Shown: positions 6,890 through 15,103, numbered from the stretch's first letter. The stretch: 64,000 nucleotides of DNA from Pseudomonas sp. H9 (GCF_004353925.1 NZ_SMOK01000039.1:62001-126000), one strand, 5' to 3'. Notes: a model not told the origin generated them from the sequence alone. Numbers and translations are program-made.

Positions 6890-7624
6890 TCAGCGGGCGT
6901 ACATACCCCACCAGAACACATGACCAAGAATAGTGATCTGCTCTTCCTGCATCTGCTGGAAGCTGTAGTCCTCATCCGGGTGTTCGTCACGATTGAAGCT
7001 GCGCAGGCGAATGCCGGTAGGCAGACGATAGAGCTGTTTCACCCGCAGTTGCCCGTTGTGATTGATGGCGTACAGGTCGCCGTCGATGATATCGCCGATG
7101 CCGCTTTTACCGGCATTGACCCCCACCGTGGCGCCGTCACGCAATACGGGCAGCATGCTGTTGCCCCGCACAGTGACGCACTTGGCCTGGTCGAACTGCA
7201 CGCCGTTGTGACGCAGGCTTCGCTTGCCGAAGCGCAGGCTGGCTTTCTCGCTTTCTTCGATCACGAATCGTCCTGATCCTGCTGCCAACTCGACCTCACG
7301 AAGAAACGGAATGGAGACCTCATCGTCCTCGATGGGTGTGTCGTCATCCCACAAGCTGATGTCATGCAACTCGGCATGGCTACGGGCTGGTGGGGCCTCG
7401 CGGCTTTCGCCCAGCTCGGCGCGACCACGCAGTTGATCGGTACTCACCCCGAAATACTCGGCGATTTTCGACACATGTTTGTCGGAAGGATCGACGATTT
7501 TCTCACTGAGAATGCGCGACAAGGTGGATTGCGGCACGCCGGTACGCCGGTGCAACTCCGTGGGGGAGATACCGTGACGGTCGAGCAGTGCTCTTAAGAC
7601 GGATGCTACGTTGCGTTTTTGCAT
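6890..7624 (-). CDS. LexA/CI-like SOS-cleavable repressor (XRE + S24), PrtR-type
   Basis: 244 residues from the ATG at 7624; an earlier ATG at 7633 lacks a Shine-Dalgarno and would add three. Residues about 5-60 form an XRE helix-turn-helix (LHRRTGVPQSTLSRIL). The C-terminal S24 peptidase has the Ser of GNSMLP (Ser156) and the Lys of LRVKQLYR (Lys196), with an Ala-Gly bond in LAAGSG (115-116) as the likely self-cleavage site. Family knowledge: RecA filaments trigger cleavage after DNA damage and derepress the tailocin. It is divergent from mutS. Several dyads around its start suggest autoregulation. Confidence 0.88.
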   Translation of the reverse strand: MQKRNVASVLRALLDRHGISPTELHRRTGVPQSTLSRILSEKIVDPSDKHVSKIAEYFGVSTDQLRGRAELGESREAPPARSHAELHDISLWDDDTPIEDDEVSIPFLREVELAAGSGRFVIEESEKASLRFGKRSLRHNGVQFDQAKCVTVRGNSMLPVLRDGATVGVNAGKSGIGDIIDGDLYAINHNGQLRVKQLYRLPTGIRLRSFNRDEHPDEDYSFQQMQEEQITILGHVFWWGMYAR

Positions 7625-7656
7625 AATCCGCATAATGCGGCCGGTTTATGCAAAAA
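7616..7656. promoter_or_regulatory. Dyads over the repressor start (likely autoregulatory operators)
   Basis: TTTTTGCATAA (7616-7626) and TTATGCAAAAA (7646-7656) form an 11-bp perfect inverted repeat. Nested inside is CCGCATAATGCGG (7628-7640), a 13-bp palindrome covering the upstream ATG. The TTATGC/GCATAA half-sites match those in the tailocin promoter region. Confidence 0.5.
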
Positions 7657-7659
7657 GCA

Positions 7660-7680
7660 ATTGGCGATATGCACGCCAAT
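7660..7680. promoter_or_regulatory. Palindrome between the repressor gene and mutS
   Basis: ATTGGCG (7660-7666) and CGCCAAT (7674-7680) flank ATATGCA. This 21-bp dyad lies in the 159-bp divergent region between the repressor and mutS and could be bound by a dimeric regulator. Confidence 0.4.
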
Positions 7681-7792
7681 GCATGGACAAATGGTCACAG
7701 CGAGGTCGTTGGCCTCGGCATCGGGGGCAAAATCCCTGTAAGATTGCCCGCTTGCCTTTGGTCTAAACGACGCTGCGAGCCAAGTTTCTGTA

Positions 7793-10360
7793 ATGAGCGA
7801 TCTTTCCGCACACACTCCGATGATGCAACAGTACTGGAAGCTGAAAAACCAGCACCCAGACCAGTTGATGTTCTACCGCATGGGCGACTTCTACGAGATC
7901 TTCTATGAAGATGCGAAGAAGGCCGCAAAACTGCTGGACATTACCCTGACCGCCCGCGGGCAGTCAGCAGGCCAGTCGATACCTATGTGCGGTATCCCCT
8001 TTCACGCAGCCGAGGGTTATCTGGCCAAGCTGGTGAAGCTGGGCGAGTCGGTGGTGATCTGTGAACAGATCGGCGATCCGGCCACCAGCAAAGGCCCGGT
8101 GGAACGTCAGGTAGTGCGGATCATCACGCCAGGCACCGTCAGCGACGAAGCACTGCTGGACGAGCGCCGCGATAACCTGATTGCCGCGGTCTTGGGTGAT
8201 GAGCGCCTGTTCGGCCTGGCCGTGCTGGACATCACCAGCGGTAACTTCACTGTGCTGGAGATCAAAGGTTGGGAAAACCTGTTGGCCGAGCTTGAGCGCA
8301 TCAACCCGGTCGAACTGCTGATCCCAGACGATTGGCCACAAGGCCTACCGGCAGAGAAACGCCGTGGCGCTCGCCGTCGTGCCCCTTGGGATTTCGATCG
8401 CGACTCGGCGCGCAAAAGTCTGTGCCAACAGTTCGCAACCCAAGACCTCAAGGGTTTTGGCTGCGAGAAGCTGACCCTGGCCATCGGTGCCGCCGGTTGT
8501 CTGTTGGGCTACGCCAAGGAAACCCAACGTACCGCCCTGCCCCACCTGCGCAGCCTCAAGCATGAGCGCCTGGACGACACCGTGGTGCTCGACGGTGCCA
8601 GCCGCCGCAACCTCGAACTGGATGTGAACCTGGCGGGCGGTCGCGACAACACCCTGCAATCGGTCATCGATCGCTGCCAGACCGCCATGGGCAGTCGCCT
8701 GCTGACCCGCTGGCTGAACCGCCCACTGCGCGATTTGAAAGTGCTGCAAGCACGCCAAGGTTCGATTCGCTGCCTGCTCGACAGCTACCGCTTTGAGAAA
8801 CTGCAACCGCAGCTCAAGGAAATCGGCGACATCGAGCGGATCCTGGCCCGTATCGGCCTGCGCAATGCCCGCCCTCGCGATCTGGCCCGCCTGCGTGATG
8901 CCCTCGGCGCCCTGCCTGAACTGCAGAACGCCATGGCTGAACTGGAAGCACCGCACCTGGCGCTGCTGGCCGCGATTGCCGGCACCTACCCGGAACTGGC
9001 CGACCTGCTGGAAAAGGCCATCATCGACAACCCACCAGCGGTCATCCGTGACGGCGGTGTGCTCAAGACCGGCTACGACAGCGAGCTGGACGAGCTGCTG
9101 GCAATGAGCGAGAACGCCGGCCAGTTCCTGATCGACCTTGAGGCCCGTGAAAAAGCCCGCACCGGCCTGGCCAACCTCAAGGTCGGCTACAACCGCGTAC
9201 ACGGCTATTTCATCGAGCTGCCGAGCAAGCAGGCCGAGCAGGCACCCGCTGACTACATTCGTCGCCAAACCCTCAAGGGCGCGGAGCGTTTTATCACCCC
9301 AGAGCTGAAAACCTTCGAAGACAAGGCATTGTCGGCCAAAAGCCGTGCCCTGGCTCGCGAGAAGATGCTCTACGACGCCCTGCTCGAAACCCTGATCGGC
9401 CACCTGGCACCGCTGCAAGACACCGCCGCAGCGCTGGCCGAACTGGATGTGTTGAGCAACCTCGCCGAGCGTGCGTTGAATCTTGACCTGAACTGCCCAA
9501 CGTTCGTCGAAGAGCCATGCATGCGCATCAACCAGGGTCGCCACCCGGTTGTCGAGCAAGTGTTGACGACACCGTTCGTAGCCAACGACCTGGCGCTGGA
9601 CGACAACACCCGCATGCTGGTGATCACGGGTCCGAACATGGGTGGTAAATCCACCTACATGCGTCAAACAGCGCTGATCGTGCTCATGGCACACATCGGT
9701 AGCTTTGTACCGGCAGCCAGCTGCGAATTGTCACTGGTCGACCGGATCTTCACCCGTATCGGTTCCAGCGACGATTTGGCTGGTGGGCGGTCGACCTTCA
9801 TGGTCGAGATGAGCGAAACAGCCAACATCCTGCACAACGCCACCGACCGCAGCTTGGTGCTGATGGATGAAGTCGGCCGCGGCACCAGTACCTTCGACGG
9901 CCTGTCGCTGGCCTGGGCAGCAGCCGAGCGCTTGGCGCAACTGCGCGCGTACACCCTGTTTGCCACGCATTACTTCGAACTCACCGTGCTACCAGAAAGC
10001 GAACCGCTGGTAGCCAACGTGCACCTGAACGCCACCGAGCACAACGAGCGCATCGTGTTCCTGCACCATGTGCTGCCGGGGCCTGCCAGCCAGAGTTACG
10101 GTCTGGCTGTGGCTCAATTGGCAGGGGTGCCAAATGCGGTGATTCAACGCGCACGAGAACATCTTGGCCGCCTGGAGACTGCCAGTCTGCCACATGAAGT
10201 ACCCGCAGTACCCAAAGGTGCACCCGATGTTCCGCACCAAAGCGACCTGTTTGCCAGCCTGCCTCACCCAGCCATTGAGAAGCTCGGGAAGCTGGACCTG
10301 GACAACATGACGCCGCGTCAAGCTATCGAAATGCTCTATACACTAAAGACTCTGTTATAA
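7793..10360 (+). CDS. mutS: DNA mismatch repair protein MutS
   Basis: 855 residues, the usual length. The N-terminal mismatch-reading motif is Phe33-Tyr-Glu35 (GDFYEIFYEDA). The ATPase domain has a Walker A GPNMGGKSTYMRQ at about 612-624, a Walker B LVLMDEVGRGTSTFDG and the FATHYFEL switch His. MutS recognises mispairs and recruits MutL. The C-terminus (NMTPRQAIEMLYTLKTLL) is the tetramer/beta-clamp-proximal tail. Its conserved position beside the tailocin makes it one border of that locus. Confidence 0.98.
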   Translation: MSDLSAHTPMMQQYWKLKNQHPDQLMFYRMGDFYEIFYEDAKKAAKLLDITLTARGQSAGQSIPMCGIPFHAAEGYLAKLVKLGESVVICEQIGDPATSKGPVERQVVRIITPGTVSDEALLDERRDNLIAAVLGDERLFGLAVLDITSGNFTVLEIKGWENLLAELERINPVELLIPDDWPQGLPAEKRRGARRRAPWDFDRDSARKSLCQQFATQDLKGFGCEKLTLAIGAAGCLLGYAKETQRTALPHLRSLKHERLDDTVVLDGASRRNLELDVNLAGGRDNTLQSVIDRCQTAMGSRLLTRWLNRPLRDLKVLQARQGSIRCLLDSYRFEKLQPQLKEIGDIERILARIGLRNARPRDLARLRDALGALPELQNAMAELEAPHLALLAAIAGTYPELADLLEKAIIDNPPAVIRDGGVLKTGYDSELDELLAMSENAGQFLIDLEAREKARTGLANLKVGYNRVHGYFIELPSKQAEQAPADYIRRQTLKGAERFITPELKTFEDKALSAKSRALAREKMLYDALLETLIGHLAPLQDTAAALAELDVLSNLAERALNLDLNCPTFVEEPCMRINQGRHPVVEQVLTTPFVANDLALDDNTRMLVITGPNMGGKSTYMRQTALIVLMAHIGSFVPAASCELSLVDRIFTRIGSSDDLAGGRSTFMVEMSETANILHNATDRSLVLMDEVGRGTSTFDGLSLAWAAAERLAQLRAYTLFATHYFELTVLPESEPLVANVHLNATEHNERIVFLHHVLPGPASQSYGLAVAQLAGVPNAVIQRAREHLGRLETASLPHEVPAVPKGAPDVPHQSDLFASLPHPAIEKLGKLDLDNMTPRQAIEMLYTLKTLL

Positions 10361-10393
10361 CGCGAGCCCGCACAAGCTGATAGAATCCCGCGC

Positions 10394-10446
10394 GGTTTGG
10401 TGGTGCTGCAGGTTATTAGCCTGGCCTGCAGCCGAACGACCAAACC
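10394..10446 (+). other. Two-tier hairpin in the fdxA leader
   Basis: GGTTTGGT (10394-10401) pairs with ACCAAACC (10439-10446), and inside it GCTGCAGG (10405-10412) pairs with CCTGCAGC (10425-10432) around a 12-base loop. It ends 54 bases before the fdxA start. A TAGAAT box at 10381-10386 just before it could be a -10 element. Confidence 0.55.
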
Positions 10447-10500
10447 GAGCGACCCTGTCTGGATGGGTACCGCTGCCGTCGCCTGAGGAGAGAATTAGAA

Positions 10501-10824
10501 ATGACCTTCGTCGTCACCGACAACTGCATCAAGTGCAAGTACACCGACTGCGTAGAAGTCTGTCCGGTGGACTGCTTCTACGAAGGCCCGAACTTCCTGG
10601 TCATTCACCCGGATGAGTGCATTGACTGTGCACTGTGCGAGCCTGAATGCCCTGCCCAAGCCATTTTCTCGGAAGACGAAGTGCCAAGTGGCATGGAGAA
10701 CTTCATCGAGCTCAATGCCGAGCTGGCAGAAATCTGGCCAAACATCACTGAGCGTAAGGATGCCCTGCCGGACGCTGAAGAGTGGGATGGCAAGCCAGGC
10801 AAGATTGCCGACCTGGAGCGCTAA
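10501..10824 (+). CDS. fdxA: Seven-iron ferredoxin FdxA (3Fe-4S / 4Fe-4S)
   Basis: 107 residues. The N-terminus has the Cys pattern of Azotobacter-type Fd[18 protein letters not shown] for the first cluster pair and [12 protein letters not shown] for the second. Residues about 60-107 form the extra C-terminal arm. It carries electrons at low potential in the cytoplasm; its precise partner is not established. GAGGAGAG precedes the ATG. It lies between mutS and the rsmZ-rpoS region, as in other pseudomonads, and ends in a strong terminator. Confidence 0.95.
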
Positions 10825-10837
10825 GCGTATCCGGATC

Positions 10838-10865
10838 AAAAAAGGCCCTTCGAGGGCCTTTTTTT
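10838..10865 (+). terminator. fdxA terminator
   Basis: AAAAAAGGCCCT (10838-10849) and AGGGCCTTTTTT (10853-10864) form a long stem with a UUCG-type loop followed by T. It can also end transcripts from the other side. Confidence 0.9.
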
Positions 10866-10884
10866 ATGTTTGCTGCAGCGTTCT

Positions 10885-10955
10885 GTGGGAGCGGGCTTGC
10901 CCCGCGATGCAATTTCACTGACAAATCCGCAATCGCGGGGCAAGCTCGCTCTCAC
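10885..10955. repeat. Inverted pair of REP elements (fdxA-rsmZ)
   Basis: GTGGGAGCGGGCTTGCCCCG at 10885-10904 (continuing to 10908) and its inverse ending CGCTCTCAC at 10932-10955, 23 bp apart. The second copy has diverged (CAAGCTCGCTCTC). Same family as five other pairs in the window. Confidence 0.9.
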
Positions 10956-10992
10956 CGAGCCTGAATGAGCTCACAATTCTCAAACGCCACCC

Positions 10993-11123
10993 AAAAAAAA
11001 GGGGCGGTTTGACCCGCCCACATTTTTTCCGTAGTCCCTTTATTCCCTGTCATCGTCCTGATGAATCGCATCCTGCGATGTCCTTGGCCGTCATCCTTGA
11101 AAGCCTGTGTCAGTCCGTAGACA
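10993..11123 (-). ncRNA. rsmZ: RsmZ small regulatory RNA
   Basis: The minus-strand transcript beginning TGTCTACGGACTGACACAG carries eight GGA motifs (ACGGAC, AAGGAT, AAGGAC, CAGGAT, CAGGAC, GGGAAT, GGGACT, CGGAAA), several in hairpin loops such as GCATCGCAGGATGCGATT-like stems, and ends in GGGCGG-GTCAAA-CCGCCC followed by eight T. These are the hallmarks of RsmZ, which titrates the translational repressors RsmA/RsmE in the Gac/Rsm cascade. Its place between fdxA and rpoS is the established rsmZ locus. A -10-like TAGTAT lies at 11137-11132; the start at about 11123 is estimated. Confidence 0.93.
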
Positions 11124-11297
11124 CAGTTCAGATACTAGCGGCTGCAGTAATTCCAGCAACGGGCCAAAGCTCTCAAAAAGCTGCAGAAACCTCTCTGCAA
11201 CAAATGATAAAACCTATATTTATCAGTCGTTTATAAAAATACGCACAGTGAAAACGACAACGATTTACTAAAACCTCCAGCAATCGCTTACAGAACG

Positions 11298-11315
11298 AGT
11301 AAGCAAAAGCCTACA
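11298..11315 (-). promoter_or_regulatory. GacA upstream activating sequence of rsmZ
   Basis: TGTAGGCTTTTGCTTACT on the minus strand, an 18-bp imperfect match to the known GacA box TGTAAGC-N4-GCTTACA (two mismatches in the 14 fixed positions). Its centre lies about 183 bp upstream of the estimated rsmZ start, the distance reported for this element in Pseudomonas. Confidence 0.8.
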
Positions 11316-11419
11316 CAGAAATTAAATGCGTCAACCTTGATGAGCGCTTTTGGCTAAACCCGGATGTTTCCGTTGCAACGACAGGAAACGTCCGTGCCCT
11401 GGTACAAAGCCCACACAAA

Positions 11420-11448
11420 CAAAAACGCCTCGATCAGGTCGAGGCGTT
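11420..11448 (-). terminator. rpoS terminator
   Basis: On the minus strand AACGCCTCGA (11448-11439) pairs with TCGAGGCGTT (11433-11424) and is followed by TTTG. It lies 45 bases after the rpoS stop. Confidence 0.85.
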
Positions 11449-11493
11449 CTTTGCTGCAGCTGAGCTTACTGCTTCTAACTTACTGCTTAACGC

Positions 11494-12501
11494 TCACTGA
11501 AACAGCGATTCACTGGACAGGCCATTCTTCTCAAGGATCTCGCGCAGGCGCTTGAGCCCTTCGACCTGGATCTGGCGAACCCGTTCACGGGTCAACCCGA
11601 TCTCCAGCCCCACATCCTCCAGCGTGCTGCTTTCATGCCCGCGCAGGCCAAAGCGGCGAATCACGACCTCACGTTGCTTGTCGGTCAGCTCACTGAGCCA
11701 CTGGTCGATGCTTTGCGACAAGTCATCGTCTTGCAGCAGTTCGCACGGATCCGTGGGACGATCGTCAGTCAGGGTATCGAGCAAGGTTTTGTCGGAGTCT
11801 GGCCCCAAGGACACGTCCACCGACGACACGCGCTCATTGAGCCCGAGCATACGCTTGACCTCACCGACCGGCTTCTCCAGGAGGCTGGCGATCTCTTCCG
11901 GGGACGGTTCGTGATCGAGCTTCTGGGTGAGTTCGCGCGCAGCGCGCAGGTAGACGTTGAGCTCCTTGACCACATGAATGGGCAAGCGGATGGTACGGGT
12001 CTGGTTCATGATCGCCCGTTCGATGGTTTGCCGAATCCACCAGGTGGCATAGGTAGAGAAACGGAAACCACGCTCAGGGTCGAACTTTTCGACCGCACGA
12101 ATCAACCCCAGGTTGCCCTCTTCGATCAGGTCCAGCAGTGAAAGCCCACGATTCACATAACGCCGGGCGATTTTCACCACCAGACGCAGGTTGCTTTCGA
12201 TCATGCGCTTGCGACCCGCCGGATCGCCACTTTGCGACAGGCGCGCAAAATGAACTTCTTCCTCTGGCGAAAGCAGAGGCGAAAAGCCAATTTCATTGAG
12301 GTACAACTGGGTTGCATCAAGCGCCCGAGTGTAATCGATATACTTGTGCTGCTTGAGCGAAGAGCCTTGCTTAGCCCTGGTCCGAACCGAAGATACAGCA
12401 GGTTCGTCTGACACCACATCCGTTTCCAAAACGATGCCCGTCTCCATCAGGAGCACTTCATCGTCGATGTCAAACTCCGGCACTTCTTTACTGAGAGCCA
12501 T
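11494..12501 (-). CDS. rpoS: Stationary-phase sigma factor RpoS (sigma-38)
   Basis: 335 residues. Region 1.2/2 is clear (DATQLYLNEIGFSPLLSPEEE, then MIESNLRLVVKIARRY), the core-binding and -10 region is FRFSTYATWWIRQTIERAI, and the region 4 helix-turn-helix is LEDVGLEIGLTRERVRQIQ. The short variable N-terminus (MALSKEVPEFDIDDEVL) is the Pseudomonas RpoS form. It directs the general stress and stationary-phase programme. It lies downstream of nlpD, whose coding region is known to carry the main rpoS promoter, and is flanked by rsmZ. Confidence 0.98.
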   Translation of the reverse strand: MALSKEVPEFDIDDEVLLMETGIVLETDVVSDEPAVSSVRTRAKQGSSLKQHKYIDYTRALDATQLYLNEIGFSPLLSPEEEVHFARLSQSGDPAGRKRMIESNLRLVVKIARRYVNRGLSLLDLIEEGNLGLIRAVEKFDPERGFRFSTYATWWIRQTIERAIMNQTRTIRLPIHVVKELNVYLRAARELTQKLDHEPSPEEIASLLEKPVGEVKRMLGLNERVSSVDVSLGPDSDKTLLDTLTDDRPTDPCELLQDDDLSQSIDQWLSELTDKQREVVIRRFGLRGHESSTLEDVGLEIGLTRERVRQIQVEGLKRLREILEKNGLSSESLFQ

Positions 12502-12567
12502 TGTTATAGTCCTTTGCTGAGTTCGAACTCAGACTCGAGCGGCGCCGAAATCCTTGGCAACGCTGGA

Positions 12568-12595
12568 GCCTGTCCCCTCTACGCGAGGAACAGGC
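12568..12595 (-). other. Hairpin in the nlpD-rpoS interval
   Basis: GCCTGT (12568-12573) pairs with ACAGGC (12590-12595), with further pairing inward. No T run follows on the minus strand, so it is more likely part of the rpoS 5' leader than a terminator. Confidence 0.4.
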
Positions 12596-12608
12596 CGGGT
12601 ACTAGCAA

Positions 12609-13496
12609 TCAACGACGCGGCAGGAATTGCAGCGGATCAACAGGTTTGCCCTGACGGCGAATCTCAAAATGCAGCTTCACCCGGTCTGTGCCTGTGGAAC
12701 CCATTTCGGCAATTGTCTGCCCAACTTTGACCTGCTGCCCCTCCCGAACCAAAAGCCTGCGGTTGTGACCGTAGGCACTGACGTAGGTATCGCTGTGCTT
12801 GATGATGACCAACTCGCCGTAGCCCCGCAAGCCACTCCCGGCGTAGACAACTGAACCATCAGACGCAGCAAAAACAGGCTGTCCCAAATCACCGGCGATA
12901 TCAATGCCTTTATTCAAACTGCCGTTTGAAGCAAATTTACCAATCAGCACACCGCTGGCCGGCCACGCCCAGCCGCCCACTGCCCGCTCTGGCCCAGGCA
13001 CCTGAATCGGCGCGGCCGGAGTGGTGGATACAACAGGCGCGGGTGTCGGCGTCGACGTTACCGGAGCAGGCGTCACAGGCTTGGCTGGTGTGCCGGCCGG
13101 CCGTGTGGTGATGGTGGTTTTGCTTGAAGGTGAAGACGATGTCGTGACCACGGTAGTGGTACCGCCAGCAGGCCTGCTGGCCCCACTGTCGAAACGAATC
13201 GGCTGGCCAGGACGGATGGTGTAAGGCGGTGCGATACCGTTACGGGCAGCCAAGTCCTTGTAGTCCCAACCGTAGCGGAAGGCGATGGAATACAGGGTGT
13301 CACCTGGGCGGACGACATACTGGCCGCTGGTGGTGGCTGGACGCTTGGGCGCCGTCGCGTTGCGGTCGACCACACGTGCACCACTGGTGGTGGACGTGCT
13401 GGAGCAACCCGACACCAGCGAACCTACGGCAAGTGCAATCAGCAGAAGCTTGAAGCTCGAATATCCCCTGCACTGCTGAATGATTGTGTGACCCAC
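12609..13496 (-). CDS. nlpD: NlpD lipoprotein, LytM-domain amidase activator
   Basis: 295 residues from the GTG at 13496, which has GAGAGGGAG upstream and gives a proper lipoprotein signal (hydrophobic 17-28, lipobox LVSG-Cys31). An upstream ATG at 13562 would add 22 unlikely residues. A LysM domain (about 57-103, YVVRPGDTLYSIA) binds peptidoglycan, a Pro/Thr-rich linker follows, and the C-terminal LytM domain has NKGID in place of HxGxD and HFE in place of HxH. The lost zinc ligands fit the family role of activating the amidase AmiC at the division site without cutting. Confidence 0.93.
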   Translation of the reverse strand: MGHTIIQQCRGYSSFKLLLIALAVGSLVSGCSSTSTTSGARVVDRNATAPKRPATTSGQYVVRPGDTLYSIAFRYGWDYKDLAARNGIAPPYTIRPGQPIRFDSGASRPAGGTTTVVTTSSSPSSKTTITTRPAGTPAKPVTPAPVTSTPTPAPVVSTTPAAPIQVPGPERAVGGWAWPASGVLIGKFASNGSLNKGIDIAGDLGQPVFAASDGSVVYAGSGLRGYGELVIIKHSDTYVSAYGHNRRLLVREGQQVKVGQTIAEMGSTGTDRVKLHFEIRRQGKPVDPLQFLPRR

Positions 13497-13676
13497 CCGC
13501 CGCTCCCTCTCATGGTGACTGCTGTGAAAATGCAATATTGTTGCAATTATAACCGAGGGCATACGACTTGCGGATGCCGGGCATGCGCAAAATGTGAACC
13601 CTGACCGAACAGGGTAGCCCGCCAGATAGACAGGTCAAAGCCAGAGGAATTCGCTCGCGCTGAAAAAAAGCCCTGA

Positions 13677-14354
13677 TCAGGCCAGCGGGCCGGTCAGTAA
13701 GGGAACAAAACGCACAGCACCCAACACCTGCTGCGAGAAACCATGCTCCTCGCGCACGATCAGCATCAAATGCTGAGTCTCCCCGGTTGGACCTACAGGA
13801 ATGACCATGCGCCCACCCGGCGCTAGCTGGTCAAGCAAGGCCTGAGGTACTTCCGGGGCCACGGCCGTGACGATGATGCCATTGTAAGGCGCCAGCGCCG
13901 GCCAGCCTTCACAGCCGTCCCCCCAGCGGAACACCACGTTGCGCAGATTGAGTTCGCTCAGCCGCTCTTTGGCGCGATCCTGCAGCACCTTGATGCGCTC
14001 CACCGAGAACACCCGTTCGACCAGTTGCGCAAGGATCGCGGTCTGATAGCCAGAGCCGGTGCCGATCTCCAGCACTTTGTCCAATGGGCCGGCCTGCAAC
14101 AGCAGTTCACTCATGTGCGCAACCATGAATGGCTGGGAAATTGTCTGGTTGTTGCCAATCGGCAGGGCCGTATCTTCATAGGCGCGGTGTGCCAGCGCCT
14201 CATCGACGAACAGGTGCCGCGGCGTACGCCGCAACACGTCGATGACCTTGGGGTTGGACACGCCTTCTTCGATCAACCGCTGAATCAACCGCTCACGGGT
14301 TCGCTGCGAGGTAAAACCGATACCATGGCGCATCAGATCCTCCTGGTCACGCAT
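13677..14354 (-). CDS. pcm: Protein-L-isoaspartate O-methyltransferase
   Basis: 225 residues from the ATG at 14354, which overlaps the surE stop as TGATG. Starts at 14375 or nearer to FTSQRTRERLIQ are also possible. The SAM-binding motif is VLEIGTGSGYQTAILAQL and the substrate motif NNQTISQPFMVAHM is typical. It methylates isoaspartyl residues in aged proteins to start their repair. The pcm-surE pair upstream of nlpD-rpoS is a conserved stress-survival cluster. Confidence 0.95.
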   Translation of the reverse strand: MRDQEDLMRHGIGFTSQRTRERLIQRLIEEGVSNPKVIDVLRRTPRHLFVDEALAHRAYEDTALPIGNNQTISQPFMVAHMSELLLQAGPLDKVLEIGTGSGYQTAILAQLVERVFSVERIKVLQDRAKERLSELNLRNVVFRWGDGCEGWPALAPYNGIIVTAVAPEVPQALLDQLAPGGRMVIPVGPTGETQHLMLIVREEHGFSQQVLGAVRFVPLLTGPLA

Positions 14355-15103
14355 CAGAGCAGCCCCTCCAGCCAACCATCCAGACGCTCGAAAGCGTCGT
14401 TGAACGTGCGGTCGAGCTGCAACGGGGTGATCGAAACATAACCCTGCATCACCGCATGAAAATCCGTACCCGGGCCGCCATCTTCGGCATCGCCCGCTAC
14501 CGCAATCCAGTAGCCTTCCTTGCCGCGGGGATTGACCACCTTGGTAGGCGCCGCTGCGCGGGCGCGGTGCCCCAGACGCGTCAACTGAATACCGCGGATA
14601 TGCTCAAGCGGCAAGTTGGGGATATTCACATTGAGCACTGTTCGCGGCGGTAATTCCAGCGTCTTGTGTGCCTCGACCAGCTTGCGCGCGAAATACGCCG
14701 CGGTCGGCAGGTTGTCCGGCAGACGCGAGAGGAGCGAGAATGCAAAGGAGGTGCCACCCAGGAAGCGCCCCTCAAGGGCCGCTGCCACGGTACCGGAGTA
14801 CAGCACATCATCACCCAGGTTAGCGCCCAGGTTGATCCCCGACACCACCATGTCTGGCGTCGTCTCCAACAGGCCGTTGAGCCCCAGATGCACGCAGTCG
14901 GTCGGCGTACCATTAAGGCTGATGTAGCCATTGGCCAGGGTTTGCGGGCACAGCGGCCGGTCAAGCGTCAGCGAACTGCTGGCGCCGCTTTTGTCCTGGT
15001 CAGGGGCAATAACCACGCAGTCGGCATAGTCCGCCAGCGCAGCATGCAGCGCGGCAAGTCCGGGTGCGGTGACACCATCATCGTTCGAAATCAGAATACG
15101 CAT
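14354..15103 (-). CDS. surE: 5'/3'-nucleotidase SurE
   Basis: 249 residues. The N-terminal MRILISNDDGV holds the metal-binding Asp-Asp pair, SGINLGANLGDDVLYSGTV is the conserved central active-site segment, and GTPTDCVHLGL precedes it. It dephosphorylates nucleoside monophosphates. The start overlaps the end of truD by 13 bases and the stop overlaps pcm, so truD-surE-pcm are coupled. Confidence 0.97.
   Translation of the reverse strand: MRILISNDDGVTAPGLAALHAALADYADCVVIAPDQDKSGASSSLTLDRPLCPQTLANGYISLNGTPTDCVHLGLNGLLETTPDMVVSGINLGANLGDDVLYSGTVAAALEGRFLGGTSFAFSLLSRLPDNLPTAAYFARKLVEAHKTLELPPRTVLNVNIPNLPLEHIRGIQLTRLGHRARAAAPTKVVNPRGKEGYWIAVAGDAEDGGPGTDFHAVMQGYVSITPLQLDRTFNDAFERLDGWLEGLL

Larger units (their letters stand above)
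1..7633 (-). mobile_element. R-type tailocin (P2-like headless phage tail) locus, early half
   Basis: Ten minus-strand genes in P2/R-pyocin order: S24 repressor, holin, unnamed tail gene, gpV, gpW, gpJ, gpI, fibre, fibre chaperone, sheath. Only tail, lysis and control functions are visible; there is no integrase, terminase, portal or capsid gene in this part. The locus directly abuts mutS, a known tailocin site (mutS to cinA/recA) in P. putida and P. fluorescens type genomes. The later genes (tube, tape measure, endolysin) would lie before position 1. That it is a bacteriocin rather than a prophage end is inferred from content and location. Confidence 0.85.

Noticed and set aside
1..7633. Remnant or complete P2-like prophage instead of tailocin
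   Set aside because: No integrase, att-like repeat, replication or capsid gene is visible and the gene order equals R-pyocins at the mutS site. The unseen part before position 1 prevents full exclusion.
7641..7792. A mutS promoter
   Set aside because: No convincing -35/-10 pair could be read among the overlapping dyads, so none was annotated.
12609..13496. NlpD as an active endopeptidase
   Set aside because: The zinc ligands of active LytM enzymes are changed (NKGID, HFE), as expected for an activator.
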